A stretch of DNA of 64,000 nt, taken from assembly GCF_003938605.1 (NCBI RefSeq), contig NZ_RHWX01000012.1:1-64000 (forward strand). The letters run 5' to 3'. The DNA comes from Brevundimonas sp. 357. Lineage in GTDB: Bacteria; Pseudomonadota; Alphaproteobacteria; Caulobacterales; Caulobacteraceae. A program made the position numbers and the translations under genes. Positions 49,461 through 59,027 of the stretch are shown one piece after another (the stretch's first letter is position 1; each line of letters begins with the position of its first letter). A model generated the notes under the pieces. It saw only the letters and a list, made by a program, of their open reading frames with translations, had not been told where the DNA came from and did no database searches.

Positions 49461-49488
49461 GAAGGGCCGAGCGCAAGTTCAGCCCTTC
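49461..49488 (+). terminator. Weak terminator-like hairpin
   Basis: GAAGGGC and GCCCTTC with a 14-base loop, followed by TTCAATT. It lies between the receptor remnant and the convergent phosphatase. The T-run is short. Confidence 0.4.
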
Positions 49489-49512
49489 TTCAATTACGGA
49501 CCGCCCTGCTCC

Positions 49513-50850
49513 CTATCTGAGGGTCTCGACGCGCGCCACGCCGCCTGCGCCTTTGGTCAGACGGAAGGCGTCAACTTCGCGGCCTGTTGCGGTGAACGCC
49601 CGATAGACAATGGCTTCCGGCGAAACATCCAGTGTCTGAAAGGTCTGGGTGCGCGAGGCCGAGTGCGTGGCCCAGCCGAGATCGGCGACCGGGTACATCT
49701 TCGGCCCGGCGACCGAGACGACATAGGTCGAACCCTGGTCGGACGGATGGTCAGGCCCCGGATTGCCCATGCGGCCCGTCCCGATGGCGCCGCGCGCATA
49801 GCCGTGGTCGTGGGCCTGCAGCACCAGATCGACGCCGTATTTGTCGATCAGCGGCTTCAGGGCGTCGCGCACCCTGGCGTTGTCCCGATCGGGGTCAATC
49901 GAGAACAGGGGGAAATGCAGGAACAGCGCCGTCCAGCGGTTCGGATTGTCGGCCAGAAGCCCGTCCAGCCAGCGCACCATCTCGGCGCGCATGGCCTCGT
50001 CGCCGTGGAACAGGGGGGCGTCGACAGAGATCAGGCGCAGGCCCTGATAGTCAACGGTCCAGGCCGTCTCCTTCAGCTTCTCGACGCCCGCCGGGCCGGT
50101 TTCCGGCAGGGTGTATTGTCGCCGCCACTGAGGGTTCAGCACCGGGCCGCGGCCATACTCATGATTGCCAGGCGTCGGCATCTGCGGAGTCTGAGCGTAG
50201 AGGAAGCCGCCGGCGGCGAACCACTCGCCCCACTCGTTGTCGCTGTCGTGACGGTTGATCAGGTCGCCGGCATGGATGACGAAGGCGGCGTCCCCAGCCT
50301 TGCGGAAAGCCATCCTCAGGGTGCGAGACGCCTCGCTGAGGATGTTGTTCTGCATGTCCCCCATATAGAGGAAGGTGAAGGGCTCAGCCGTCGCCGCCGC
50401 CGTGCGGAACTGCAGCCATTCCGACCACAGCATGCCGTCGCCGACCCGATAGGCGTAAACCGCGTCCGGCTTCAGCCCCTTCAGCACCGTCGAGTGATAG
50501 GCTGCGTGGAACTGGGACGCCTCGCGCACGGTGATAGTCGCATCGTCGGTGACGGCGGTCACGCGCACCGCTTCCTTGACGAAGTCCGGGCCGTCCTGAG
50601 CCTCGGCGTATTCGACATAGCCGATAGCGCCGGGCGCAGTGCGCCAGGTTACGGCCATCTCATGCGCCGGGTCAGCGGTCAGGTTCAGGATGATCCGCTC
50701 CGGCTGTTCGGTCGGAGGGACCACCGACCGATCCGAAGCCTGGGCCGGCAAGGGCTCAGGCCGCAGCGGACGCTCGGCCGTCTGCGCCATCGTCTGTCCG
50801 CCCACGGCCGCAAGCGCGGCCCCGAGCATCAGGGCAAAAGTCGCTTTCAT
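49513..50850 (-). CDS. Purple acid phosphatase-like metallophosphoesterase, exported
   Basis: A 445-residue secreted phosphatase. After a signal peptide (about residue 22) comes a fibronectin-like N-terminal domain (about 50-150), then a calcineurin-type catalytic domain with metal ligands in GDMQNN, AGDLINRHDSD, GNHEYG, FLHFPLF and QAHDHGYARG. Purple acid phosphatases hydrolyse phosphomonoesters outside the cytoplasm. It starts 13 bases downstream of the STN-type receptor stop, forming one unit, which suggests phosphate-ester scavenging. Confidence 0.88.
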   Translation of the reverse strand: MKATFALMLGAALAAVGGQTMAQTAERPLRPEPLPAQASDRSVVPPTEQPERIILNLTADPAHEMAVTWRTAPGAIGYVEYAEAQDGPDFVKEAVRVTAVTDDATITVREASQFHAAYHSTVLKGLKPDAVYAYRVGDGMLWSEWLQFRTAAATAEPFTFLYMGDMQNNILSEASRTLRMAFRKAGDAAFVIHAGDLINRHDSDNEWGEWFAAGGFLYAQTPQMPTPGNHEYGRGPVLNPQWRRQYTLPETGPAGVEKLKETAWTVDYQGLRLISVDAPLFHGDEAMRAEMVRWLDGLLADNPNRWTALFLHFPLFSIDPDRDNARVRDALKPLIDKYGVDLVLQAHDHGYARGAIGTGRMGNPGPDHPSDQGSTYVVSVAGPKMYPVADLGWATHSASRTQTFQTLDVSPEAIVYRAFTATGREVDAFRLTKGAGGVARVETLR

Positions 50851-50863
50851 GTCCTTGCCTCGA

Positions 50864-53800
50864 TCAAAAGACGTAGGTCAGGCCGAGCGAGATCGACCGA
50901 CCGTTCTTGATGTAGGCTCGGCTGGCGCCCGTGCTCGCCCCGGCCGTGTACCAGTAGGTGTGGTTGTCGAAGAGGTTCTGAACCTGCAGCGAGGCGGTCG
51001 CCCCCTTCCACAGCTTGCGCCGGACATTCAGGTCCACGAACTCATAGTCCTGCTCATACGGATTGTTGCCGAAGTCCTGGATGCCTTCCAGGAATTCCGA
51101 CTGGTAGCTGTAGGCGGCGTAGGCTTCCCAACCGTTTCGTTCCCAGAAGACCTGGATGTTGGCGACCGCCTCGGGCGTCTCCATCAGCGGCAGGGTATAG
51201 CCCTGCGGGTGCCAGGAAATGCCGGTCTCGGCTTCCGAATTCTGAAGCGTCAGGTTGACGCTGGCGCCCAGCGCCGACAGCGGCCCCGGCAGCCAGTGGA
51301 AGATTTGCTGGGCGCTCATCTCGACGCCATAGACCCGCGCCCACTTGCCGTTGTTGGGCATGGAGACGGTCACGCCATCGGGGCCGACGTTCACGCCCGC
51401 CGTCCCGTCACGGATGTTCGAGGACGAGGAACGGTACAGGAAGTTCTCGATGTCCTTGTAGAACAGGCCCAGCGAATAGGCGCCGGTGTCGCCGTTGTAA
51501 CGCTCGACCGACAGGTCGTAGTTGATCGCCTTCATAGGCTTCAGGTCCGGGTTGCCCTGCTCGACGGCGACCAGCACCCATTCGTTCTTGGGGTTCAGCT
51601 TGCCGTCGCCATCCGGGTCGCTGTCGTAGCCGTACTCGCGCGCCGAGGACATGCGGGCGATGTCGGGCCGGGCGAAGCTGGTCCAGATGGCCGCGCGGAC
51701 TCGGGTCCGATCGTCCAGGTCATAGTTCAGATGGATAGACGGCAGGACATTGACGAAGTCGCTCTTGTCCGTAGCGAAGTGCGCGCCCTGAACCTCGTCG
51801 AGGATATAGGCGTCGATCTCGTTGTTGGTGCTCTCGACGCGGACGCCACCGATGATCTGGGCCTGGCCGAAACGGGCCGTCGCCATCAGGTAGCCGGCGA
51901 AGATGTCCTCCTTGAAGGTGAAGCTGTCCTCGCCGCTCAGCTCAGCGTTGCCGGGGTCGGTGGCGAAGCCGTCGAAGAAGTCGCTGTCGCCCGCCATGGC
52001 GCGCTGCAGTTCGGCCAGCATGGCCTCGTTGTCGATCACCGTGCCCAGGCGATAGAGGCCGGAGTACTCGCCGTCGAACAGGCTGGCGACCTCCTTGCCG
52101 TAGAAGCGCGAGAAGTCGGCCAGGGCGCCGCTGGCGTCCAGATCCATGAACTCGCCGTTATAGGTCGAGCGCTTGGAGCTGTAGTATTTGCCGCCCGTCT
52201 TGATCGCTTCCAGCCAGGTCGAGACCGGGCGCCATTCGACGTTGAACTGGCCCTGCCACAGCTCTTCCTGAGCCCCGCCGACCTCGCCCGACAAACCAGC
52301 GAAGTCATATTGGCTGTTGTCGTGAATCGCCGCCATCCCGGCGTCGTTCAGCACCCATTTGGGGAAGCGGCTGTCGCCGAAGTTGACGACATCGACGCCC
52401 TTGTTGCCCAGCCAGCCGTACTTGTCGCTGCGGAACTCCATCTCATAGCTGTCGTCGATATTGTCCTCGGACTTGGCGTAGGACAGGTCGTAATCGACGG
52501 TGAAGTCGCCCAGTCGGCTGACGCCGCCCAGGTTGACCGACATCAGCGACCCGGTCTCGCGCGAGCCTTCCCAGAATCGGCGCAGGCGGAAGCCCTGCGG
52601 ATCCCAGGCCCCCGAGGCGCCGTCCAGCGTATAATAGGAGCGCGTCTTGCGATCCTTGTCGGTGATCCGGCCGTCGCCGTCCTGATCGACGATCTGGGCT
52701 GTCGTATAGCCGTAGATGTTCCCCAGCGCGGCGTCCGTGCCGACGATCATGTCCTCGGGACGGGCCAAGCCGGTCATCGCCTTGTCGACCTGGCTCAGGC
52801 GGGTCGAGTTACGCCCCGTATCGTTGCGGAAGTTCAAGCGGTTGCCGAACTCGTCCTGAGTGTACTCGTTGAACTGGCCGCGCAGATGAAATTCATGATC
52901 CGCGCCGCGATAATCCAGGCTGGCGTTCAGGCCGCGTCGCTCCACCTCGGTCTCGCCGAAGCCCAGGTTCATGCCCCGCATGACGAAGCTGTCGGTGTCC
53001 CACCCCATGGTCTCGCTGTCAGCGTACCAGACGGGGGGCTGGTTATCGCCGTCCACGCCGTTCTGTTCGAACTGCGACTTGCGGCGCGACCAGCTGCCGG
53101 TGACGAACAGGCCCCAGTTGTCGTTGAACTGGCGACCGAACGAGCCTGAAATCTCGCCCGACTTCTCGTCGTCGAACTTGTCCAGCATCCCGGCCGAGGC
53201 CGACAGGACGCCATAGACCGGGTCATGATCGAAAGCCGTCGGCGTACGGATATCGATCGTCCCGCCCAGGGCGTCGCCGTCCCGATCCGGCGTCAGGCTC
53301 TTGATGACGGTGATCGAGTCGATGCCTTCCGGCGGCAGAAAGCTGAGGCGGACGCCGCGATAGAAGTTGTCGTCACGCGAACCCGCCCCGCCCATGCGGA
53401 CGCCATTCATGGTGTAGTTGTTCAGTTCGGTCGACAGGCCGCGGATAGTGATGCGATCGCCCTCGCCCGTCGTATGATTGCGCACGGCGTTGACGCCCGG
53501 CAGGCGCGACAGGGATTCGGCTACGTTGTTAGCCGGCAGGTCGCCCATGTCGTCGGCGCTGATGACGTCCGAGATGAAGTCGGCGCGGCGCTTGGCGTCC
53601 AGCGAGCGACGCAGGCCCGCCGCATAACCGACCACCTCGACCTGCTCGACCTCGAAAACAGCCTCGGCCCCCCCCTCCGCCTGGGCTGTCTGACGCGTCA
53701 GGGTCAACACGCCACGCACTTCGCGCGCCTCGACGCCCGCCCCGGCGATCATGCGACGCAGGGCCTCGCGCGGGGTCATGGAGCCGGACACGGCCTTGGA

Positions 53801-54016
53801 TATGCGGCCGCGTGTCAGGACCGGATCGAAAACGATCTGCAGCCCCGTCTCACGCGACAGCGTCTGAAGCGCGCGGCCCAGATCCTGGGCCGGTATGGAA
53901 ATGGCGGTCCGCGTCTCGATAGCGGGCGACGACTGCCAAGCGTAGGCAGGCGCGGCGGCGGCGGCCAGAACGGCGATGGCGGCCGCCGTCAGAAGGCTTG
54001 TCTTGTGGATGCGCAT
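50864..54016 (-). CDS. TonB-dependent receptor with N-terminal STN signalling domain
   Basis: A 1050-residue transducing receptor. Signal peptide ends AYAW (about 26). An STN domain (about 40-110: IPAQDLGRALQTLSRETGLQIVF) contacts FecR. The TonB box follows (VEQVEVVGYAAGLRRS), then plug (SLSRLPGVNAVRN, ITIRGLSTELNNYTMNGVRMGG, TPDRDGDALGGTIDIRTP) and barrel ending ISLGLTYVF. It is of the TonB-Xanth-Caul type. FecI and FecR genes upstream and a phosphatase downstream complete a signalling module. Substrate may be a phosphate ester, but this is inference. Confidence 0.93.
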   Translation of the reverse strand: MRIHKTSLLTAAAIAVLAAAAAPAYAWQSSPAIETRTAISIPAQDLGRALQTLSRETGLQIVFDPVLTRGRISKAVSGSMTPREALRRMIAGAGVEAREVRGVLTLTRQTAQAEGGAEAVFEVEQVEVVGYAAGLRRSLDAKRRADFISDVISADDMGDLPANNVAESLSRLPGVNAVRNHTTGEGDRITIRGLSTELNNYTMNGVRMGGAGSRDDNFYRGVRLSFLPPEGIDSITVIKSLTPDRDGDALGGTIDIRTPTAFDHDPVYGVLSASAGMLDKFDDEKSGEISGSFGRQFNDNWGLFVTGSWSRRKSQFEQNGVDGDNQPPVWYADSETMGWDTDSFVMRGMNLGFGETEVERRGLNASLDYRGADHEFHLRGQFNEYTQDEFGNRLNFRNDTGRNSTRLSQVDKAMTGLARPEDMIVGTDAALGNIYGYTTAQIVDQDGDGRITDKDRKTRSYYTLDGASGAWDPQGFRLRRFWEGSRETGSLMSVNLGGVSRLGDFTVDYDLSYAKSEDNIDDSYEMEFRSDKYGWLGNKGVDVVNFGDSRFPKWVLNDAGMAAIHDNSQYDFAGLSGEVGGAQEELWQGQFNVEWRPVSTWLEAIKTGGKYYSSKRSTYNGEFMDLDASGALADFSRFYGKEVASLFDGEYSGLYRLGTVIDNEAMLAELQRAMAGDSDFFDGFATDPGNAELSGEDSFTFKEDIFAGYLMATARFGQAQIIGGVRVESTNNEIDAYILDEVQGAHFATDKSDFVNVLPSIHLNYDLDDRTRVRAAIWTSFARPDIARMSSAREYGYDSDPDGDGKLNPKNEWVLVAVEQGNPDLKPMKAINYDLSVERYNGDTGAYSLGLFYKDIENFLYRSSSSNIRDGTAGVNVGPDGVTVSMPNNGKWARVYGVEMSAQQIFHWLPGPLSALGASVNLTLQNSEAETGISWHPQGYTLPLMETPEAVANIQVFWERNGWEAYAAYSYQSEFLEGIQDFGNNPYEQDYEFVDLNVRRKLWKGATASLQVQNLFDNHTYWYTAGASTGASRAYIKNGRSISLGLTYVF

Positions 54017-54054
54017 TCGATGAATCCCCAGCGATCGAACGTGATCGATACGGG

Positions 54055-54083
54055 GTTAGACGGCGGCCCCGGCAGTCCTGACA
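54055..54083 (-). promoter_or_regulatory. Candidate ECF-sigma promoter of the STN receptor
   Basis: On the minus strand TGTCAG (54083-54078) is followed 15 bases later by CGTCTAAC (54062-54055), a FecI-type pattern, about 40 bases before the receptor start. A perfect Pho half-box CTGTCAT lies on the other strand at 54085-54091 next to it. Confidence 0.4.
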
Positions 54084-54113
54084 CCTGTCATGAAAACTTG
54101 CTCTGACGGTCGC

Positions 54114-55085
54114 CTAAGCTTTCGAAATGACGAAGCGGTCCGACCCTTTCCGGGTCAGCGTCAGACCATGCAGCCGCACAATGGCGGCTAGGGCGTTCTC
54201 GGGTTGATCATAGGCGAAGCGGCCGCTGACCAGGACACGCCCTGCAGCGGGGTCGGCCAGTTCCACCTTGACGCCGCTGGCGCGCTCCAGATCCTGAAGC
54301 ACGCTGGCCAGGCTGGCCTCGTTGAATTCCAGCCACCCCTTAGCCCAGGAAGGGATGTCGGTCTCTGCCTCAGGCCGCATCAAAGCCGCTCGCTGAACCA
54401 CGCCCCCGGACACGGTCGCCCGCTCGCCCGCATGAACGAGCGTGGACATGCCTCGGTTTGAACGGACCTCGACGAGCCCTTCGAACACCACCACCTCAAC
54501 TGCAATCCCGTCCGCGTCTGGGCGCTGATCGACATTGAAACGGGTGCCGACAGCAGTGACACGCACGCCGTCCACCTCGACCGAGAAGGGCCGGTCCTTG
54601 TCAGGCGACACCTCAAAGAAGCCCTCGCCCTTGAGACGCAGACGGCGCTCGTGATCGCTCAGATCCACTCGCAGTCGACTCTCGCCGTTCAGACGCACGG
54701 CCGATCCGTCCGCCAGAATGACGGGCTGCGGCGCGCCATGTACGCCGACAATCGTCTCGCCGCGCGGGGTCAAGACACCCCCTGCCGCCACGACACAAGC
54801 CAGCGCCGCCGTCACGCCCGCAAGCGCCATGGGCCGCGAATTCCACACGAAACTGGAACGTTTCGTCGCGCCGCGCCCGCCAGCAGCTCGCTGCGTCGCC
54901 CAGATTACGGCGGCGTCTTCCAGCAGTTCCTCATGAAGGCGCAACAGGGCGGCGCGATCCCTTCCCCCCTCCAGCCAGCGATCAAGCTCCACCTGGCGCT
55001 CTGACGACCAGGACCGATCCCGTCGCGCGTCGGCCCACAGGGCGGCCGCCCGATCGTCCTTTGAACGGACCTTCTTAGTCGACAT
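54114..55085 (-). CDS. FecR family anti-sigma/sigma regulator
   Basis: A 323-residue FecR protein: N-terminal cytoplasmic anti-sigma part (ALWADARRDRSWSSERQVELDRWL), one transmembrane helix (about 88-107), and a periplasmic FecR domain (GEGFFEVSPDKDRPFSVEVDGVRVTAVGTRFNV) with a C-terminal STN-contacting domain (SLASVLQDLERASGVKVELAD). It relays receptor occupancy to the sigma factor. ATG 55085 overlaps the sigma gene by 11 bases. Confidence 0.9.
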   Translation of the reverse strand: MSTKKVRSKDDRAAALWADARRDRSWSSERQVELDRWLEGGRDRAALLRLHEELLEDAAVIWATQRAAGGRGATKRSSFVWNSRPMALAGVTAALACVVAAGGVLTPRGETIVGVHGAPQPVILADGSAVRLNGESRLRVDLSDHERRLRLKGEGFFEVSPDKDRPFSVEVDGVRVTAVGTRFNVDQRPDADGIAVEVVVFEGLVEVRSNRGMSTLVHAGERATVSGGVVQRAALMRPEAETDIPSWAKGWLEFNEASLASVLQDLERASGVKVELADPAAGRVLVSGRFAYDQPENALAAIVRLHGLTLTRKGSDRFVISKA

Positions 55086-55584
55086 GGCGGCCCTCCGCCG
55101 TCCGGCGCAGCATCTGGGCCGCGCGACTGTAGTGTTTCTGGACCGCCTCGACCGAAAGCTTAAGATCGCGAGCGATGGCTTCATAGGATTCCTCACCCGC
55201 GCGACGACGGATGAAGACCTCGCGCCGCAGAGGGGGCATGGCCTCCAACGCCTTCTGGCATAGCTTCAGCCGCTCGCTCATGTCCAGCGCTTCCAACGGC
55301 GTCGCCGCGCTGTCGATGGGATGTTCAACAGCGTCCAGGTCGTCGATCGGCACAGCGCGCGCCCGTCGCGCTCGATCCACCAGAATGTTGCGAGCGGAAC
55401 GGACCGCATAGGCCAAAGGATCGGTGATCAGAGTCTCGCGCGCCCGCGCTAGGACGCGCATCATCGCCTCCTGGACCACGTCCTCGGCGTCGCCTGCGAC
55501 CGCCAGCCGTCGTCGCACATAGGCCAGCAGCGCCCGGTTGTGCGTCACCAGCGCCCGTCCGACTTCCTGTTCGTGTCTCGTCAC
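55075..55584 (-). CDS. ECF sigma factor, FecI-like
   Basis: A 169-residue ECF sigma factor. Region 2 is LLAYVRRRLAVAGDAEDVVQEAMMRVLARAR and region 4 is PPLRREVFIRRRAGEESYEAIARDLKLSVEAVQKHYSRAAQMLRR. The start is GTG 55584, set by GGGGGA six bases upstream; a longer frame from 55638 exists. It should drive the receptor and phosphatase genes through the CGTCTA-type promoter, under control of the FecR gene next to it. Confidence 0.9.
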   Translation of the reverse strand: MTRHEQEVGRALVTHNRALLAYVRRRLAVAGDAEDVVQEAMMRVLARARETLITDPLAYAVRSARNILVDRARRARAVPIDDLDAVEHPIDSAATPLEALDMSERLKLCQKALEAMPPLRREVFIRRRAGEESYEAIARDLKLSVEAVQKHYSRAAQMLRRTAEGRHVD

Positions 55585-55657
55585 ACGCCGTCCCCCAAGG
55601 CGCGGGTCTATAGTCGATGGACGCGACGAAAAGATCACAAGGCGCAGCTGGCGGACT

Positions 55658-56347
55658 TCAGACGCTCAACCGATACCCCACGCCCGGTTCGGTCGCGATC
55701 AGGCGCGGCTGGGCCGGGTCCGCCTCCAGCTTCTGACGCAACTGGCCGACCACGACGCGCAGATACTGGGTGTCCTCAGCATGGGCCTTTCCCCAGACGG
55801 CGGTCAGCAAATCTCGATGGCCGACTACCTTTCCCGCATTACGCGCCAGATGCGCCAGGACGTCGTACTCCTTGGGCGTCAACCGCACGGCCGCAGCCGC
55901 GCGGGTGATCAGACGGCGCTCCAGGTCAATGATCACTTCGCCTGCCGTTAGAGGTCCGGTTGCTTCGGGGCGAGACACGGTCTGACGAAGATTGGCGCGC
56001 AGCCGAGCCAACAGTTCACCAACGCCGAAGGGCTTTTCAACATAGTCATGGGCGCCCAGGTCAAGAGCCGCGATCTTCTCGGCCTCCCTGTCCCGCGCCG
56101 ACAGGACGATGATCGGCCCGGCGTAGAACTCGCGGGCGCGAGCCAGTACGTCCTTGCCGTCCATGTCGGGCAGGCCGAGATCCAGCACCACGGCGTCGGG
56201 GTTCCACAGGGCGATGCCGCGCAAGCCCTCCTGTCCGCTGTCGGCGCGACGGGGCTCATAGCCGGCGGCGTCCAGCGCCGGGGAAAGGAAGCGGTGGATC
56301 TGGGGCTCGTCGTCGATGACGAGAATCTGAGGACGAACGGCAGCCAT
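55658..56347 (-). CDS. kdpE: KdpE response regulator
   Basis: A 229-residue OmpR-family regulator. Receiver Asp56 (VVLDLGLPDMDG), VEKPF switch region, and winged helix (EYDVLAHLARNAGKVVGHRDLLTAVWG, ending IATEPGVGYRLSV) match KdpE. It activates the kdp genes at low potassium or turgor. It follows kdpD by 10 bases as the last gene in the operon. Confidence 0.93.
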   Translation of the reverse strand: MAAVRPQILVIDDEPQIHRFLSPALDAAGYEPRRADSGQEGLRGIALWNPDAVVLDLGLPDMDGKDVLARAREFYAGPIIVLSARDREAEKIAALDLGAHDYVEKPFGVGELLARLRANLRQTVSRPEATGPLTAGEVIIDLERRLITRAAAAVRLTPKEYDVLAHLARNAGKVVGHRDLLTAVWGKAHAEDTQYLRVVVGQLRQKLEADPAQPRLIATEPGVGYRLSV

Positions 56348-56357
56348 GGTGCGGACT

Positions 56358-59027
56358 CTAGAGCAGGCTCGGGTGAGTGACGACGGCCTTGGGCAGACTG
56401 ATCAGGATGCGGGTGCCCTTTCCATCCTGAAGGGGGCTGGCGGCGGCGATGCGCCCGTTCATGGCCTCGACGAAGCCCTTGGCGATGGCCAGCCCCAGAC
56501 CCGCGCCCTTGGTCCGGTCTGACGGCTCCTCCATGCGGCGAAACTTGTCGAAGACGCGCTCCAGTTCAGCGGTCGGGATGCCCTTGCCCTCGTCCTCGAT
56601 GGAGATCACGACTGCGCCCCGGTCCTCATAGGCGGCCAGTTCGACCGTCGAACCGTCGGGGCTGTAGGCGATGGCGTTTTCCAGGATGTTCACGAGCGCC
56701 TGTTCCAGCAAGCCCTGATCGACCATGACCAGACTGAGCTGGGCCGGGAAGTCGCGGGTCATCCTGCGCTGCCCCAGACGCCGCGCCACCCGCTTGCTCG
56801 CCGCGTTCAGCACGTCGCGCACATCGATCCAGTCGGCGCGGATGTTCAGGCCTCCGCCTTCCAGTCGGGTCATGTCCAAGAGGTCGCCGACATAGCGGCT
56901 GAGACGCTCGGCCTCCTCGCGGATCGACAACAACAAATCGGCGCGCACGGCGGGCGTCAGCTTGTCGCCGAGGTCGATCAAGGTGGTCGAGGCGCCCAGG
57001 ACCGTCGATAGCGGCGTCCGCAAGTCATGGCTGACCGAGTTCATCAGCGCGCCCCGGAAACGGTCGGTACGGCGCAGGGTCTCGGTCTCGACCGCCTGGC
57101 CGGCCAGGTCGGCGCGCTCGACCGCCACCGCGCCCTGATCCAGCAGGGCCAGGGCCAGCTTCTCTTCGTCAGAACCCGGCGACAGGGCGGCGGCCTCGAT
57201 CCCCGCCACGCCCGCCCGGTCGCGCACGCCTTGCAGAAGCCGGAAGGTCCAGCGCGCCTGAGGCAGGGTGCCGGTGCCGTGGCCGGCGGGTTCGCCTTTT
57301 TCCCAGGCCCAGCGCGCGGCGGCCATGGCTTCGGCGTCCAGTTCGGGCTTGCCGGGCGCTCCGGCGGTCAGGATCAGTTCGCCGTCAACGGGCAGCAGGA
57401 CGACCGCCCCGGTCCCTGCTGCGGTCGCCGTCTGTTCGGCCAAGATGCGCGCAGCCTCGCTCCGATCACCGATCCCGGTCAGACGCTGGCTGGCGGCCAG
57501 AAGAGCGGACACCGCCGAGGCGCGGCGTTGAGCCGCCCTAGCCTGCTCTCGCACCCGCCCCGCCAACGCGCCAGTCGTCAGCGCAACGCCCCAGAAGACG
57601 ATCAGGGTCAGCACGTCCGTCGGCGACCCGATGGCGAAACTGAACTTCGGCTGCAGGAACAGGAAGTTGTAGGTCAGGAAGGCGACGGTCGCCGCCGCCA
57701 GGGCGGGCCGCAATCCATAAAGAGCGCCCGCCGCCAGAACCGCCGTCAGATAGATGACGCCCAGGTCCACCCGTTCAAACGTCCGGTCCAGCAAGAGGGC
57801 CAGAGCCGTGGCGGCGACCACGCAAGCCGCGCCGACGGCGTAACCACGCCACCCTCCAGCCAGGTTCAGGCGCGCCTCTTTCGGCGGCTTGGGCGGCGGC
57901 TCGACCTCGTCGGTGACGACGTGGATGGCGACGCCGCGCGCCTGGCGCAACAGTTCGCCGGCCAGCGACCGGCCCAGCCACTCCGAAAGGCGGCTGTCTC
58001 GACCCTTGGCCAGGACGATCTGGGTGACGTGATTGTTGTGCGCGTGATCCATCACCGCGCGCACCACGTCGTCGCCGCTGAGAACCACGGTGCGCCCGCC
58101 CAGTTGCTCGGCCAGTTTCAGCGCATCCGACAGCTTGCCCGCCGAGCCGACGCCGTGGCGCGCGCCAGACGGCCGATCGACATGAGCCACGGTCCAGGGC
58201 GCGTCCATCATCATGTCGGACATGCGTCGCCCCGCCCGAACCAAGGGGCCGGCCATGGCGTCGCCGGCCACCAGGACCAGGATGCGCTCGCCCGCCGCCC
58301 ACGGCCCGGCCGCCCCCTGTTCGCGCAGACGGGCGGTCAGCTGATCGTCCACCGTCTGGGCTGCGCGGCGCAGCGCCAGTTCGCGCAGGGCCGTCAGGTT
58401 CTCGACCTTGAAGAAGTTGTCCGAGGCCAGCCGCGCCGTCTCGGGCACATAGACCTTGCCCTCGGCCAGACGCTTGCGCAGCTCCTCGGGGGTGATGTCC
58501 ACCAGTTCGATGTCGTCGGCGCGCGACAGGGCGCTATCGGGCACGCTCTCGCGTTGGCGCACGCCCGTGATGCGCAGCACCACGTCCGACAGGCTTTCCA
58601 GATGCTGGACGTTCAACGTGGTCCAGACGTCGATCCCGGCCTCCAGAATCTCCTCCACGTCCTGCCACCGCTTCGGATGGCGCGAACCGGGCGCGTTGGA
58701 GTGGGCGTATTCGTCGACCAGCAGCAGGTCCGGGCGGCGCGCCATCGCCGCGTCGATGTCGAACTCCAGCAGGGTCCGTTCGCGGTAGGCGATGGGCCTG
58801 CGGGCCATGACTTCCAGCCCGCGAAGCAGGCTCATCGTCTCCTTGCGGCCGTGGGTCTCGACCACGCCGACGACGACGTCCTCGCCCTCGGCCTTTCGTC
58901 TCCGAGCGGCGCGCAGCATCTCATAGGTCTTGCCGACGCCTGGCGACATGCCCAGAAAGACCTTCAGCCGCCCACGCTTGCGCGGGGCGGCCGGGGTCTG
59001 GTCCGTCGTGGGAACGGAAGGCGTCAT
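56358..59027 (-). CDS. kdpD: KdpD osmosensitive potassium sensor kinase
   Basis: An 889-residue sensor. The N-terminal KdpD domain has a Walker A motif (GMSPGVGKTYEM, residues 26-37) and a Usp-like segment; four transmembrane helices lie at about 395-495 (DUF4118); a GAF-like region precedes the kinase core with phosphoacceptor His in NSVSHDLRTPLSTV, N box NILENAIAYSPDG and GAGLGLAIAKG. It senses potassium or turgor and phosphorylates KdpE. It overlaps kdpC by 4 bases. Confidence 0.95.
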   Translation of the reverse strand: MTPSVPTTDQTPAAPRKRGRLKVFLGMSPGVGKTYEMLRAARRRKAEGEDVVVGVVETHGRKETMSLLRGLEVMARRPIAYRERTLLEFDIDAAMARRPDLLLVDEYAHSNAPGSRHPKRWQDVEEILEAGIDVWTTLNVQHLESLSDVVLRITGVRQRESVPDSALSRADDIELVDITPEELRKRLAEGKVYVPETARLASDNFFKVENLTALRELALRRAAQTVDDQLTARLREQGAAGPWAAGERILVLVAGDAMAGPLVRAGRRMSDMMMDAPWTVAHVDRPSGARHGVGSAGKLSDALKLAEQLGGRTVVLSGDDVVRAVMDHAHNNHVTQIVLAKGRDSRLSEWLGRSLAGELLRQARGVAIHVVTDEVEPPPKPPKEARLNLAGGWRGYAVGAACVVAATALALLLDRTFERVDLGVIYLTAVLAAGALYGLRPALAAATVAFLTYNFLFLQPKFSFAIGSPTDVLTLIVFWGVALTTGALAGRVREQARAAQRRASAVSALLAASQRLTGIGDRSEAARILAEQTATAAGTGAVVLLPVDGELILTAGAPGKPELDAEAMAAARWAWEKGEPAGHGTGTLPQARWTFRLLQGVRDRAGVAGIEAAALSPGSDEEKLALALLDQGAVAVERADLAGQAVETETLRRTDRFRGALMNSVSHDLRTPLSTVLGASTTLIDLGDKLTPAVRADLLLSIREEAERLSRYVGDLLDMTRLEGGGLNIRADWIDVRDVLNAASKRVARRLGQRRMTRDFPAQLSLVMVDQGLLEQALVNILENAIAYSPDGSTVELAAYEDRGAVVISIEDEGKGIPTAELERVFDKFRRMEEPSDRTKGAGLGLAIAKGFVEAMNGRIAAASPLQDGKGTRILISLPKAVVTHPSLL

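Noticed and set aside
50639..53149. 836-codon open frame opposite the STN receptor
   Set aside because: Antisense to a clear receptor gene and without recognisable domains; a codon-bias shadow.
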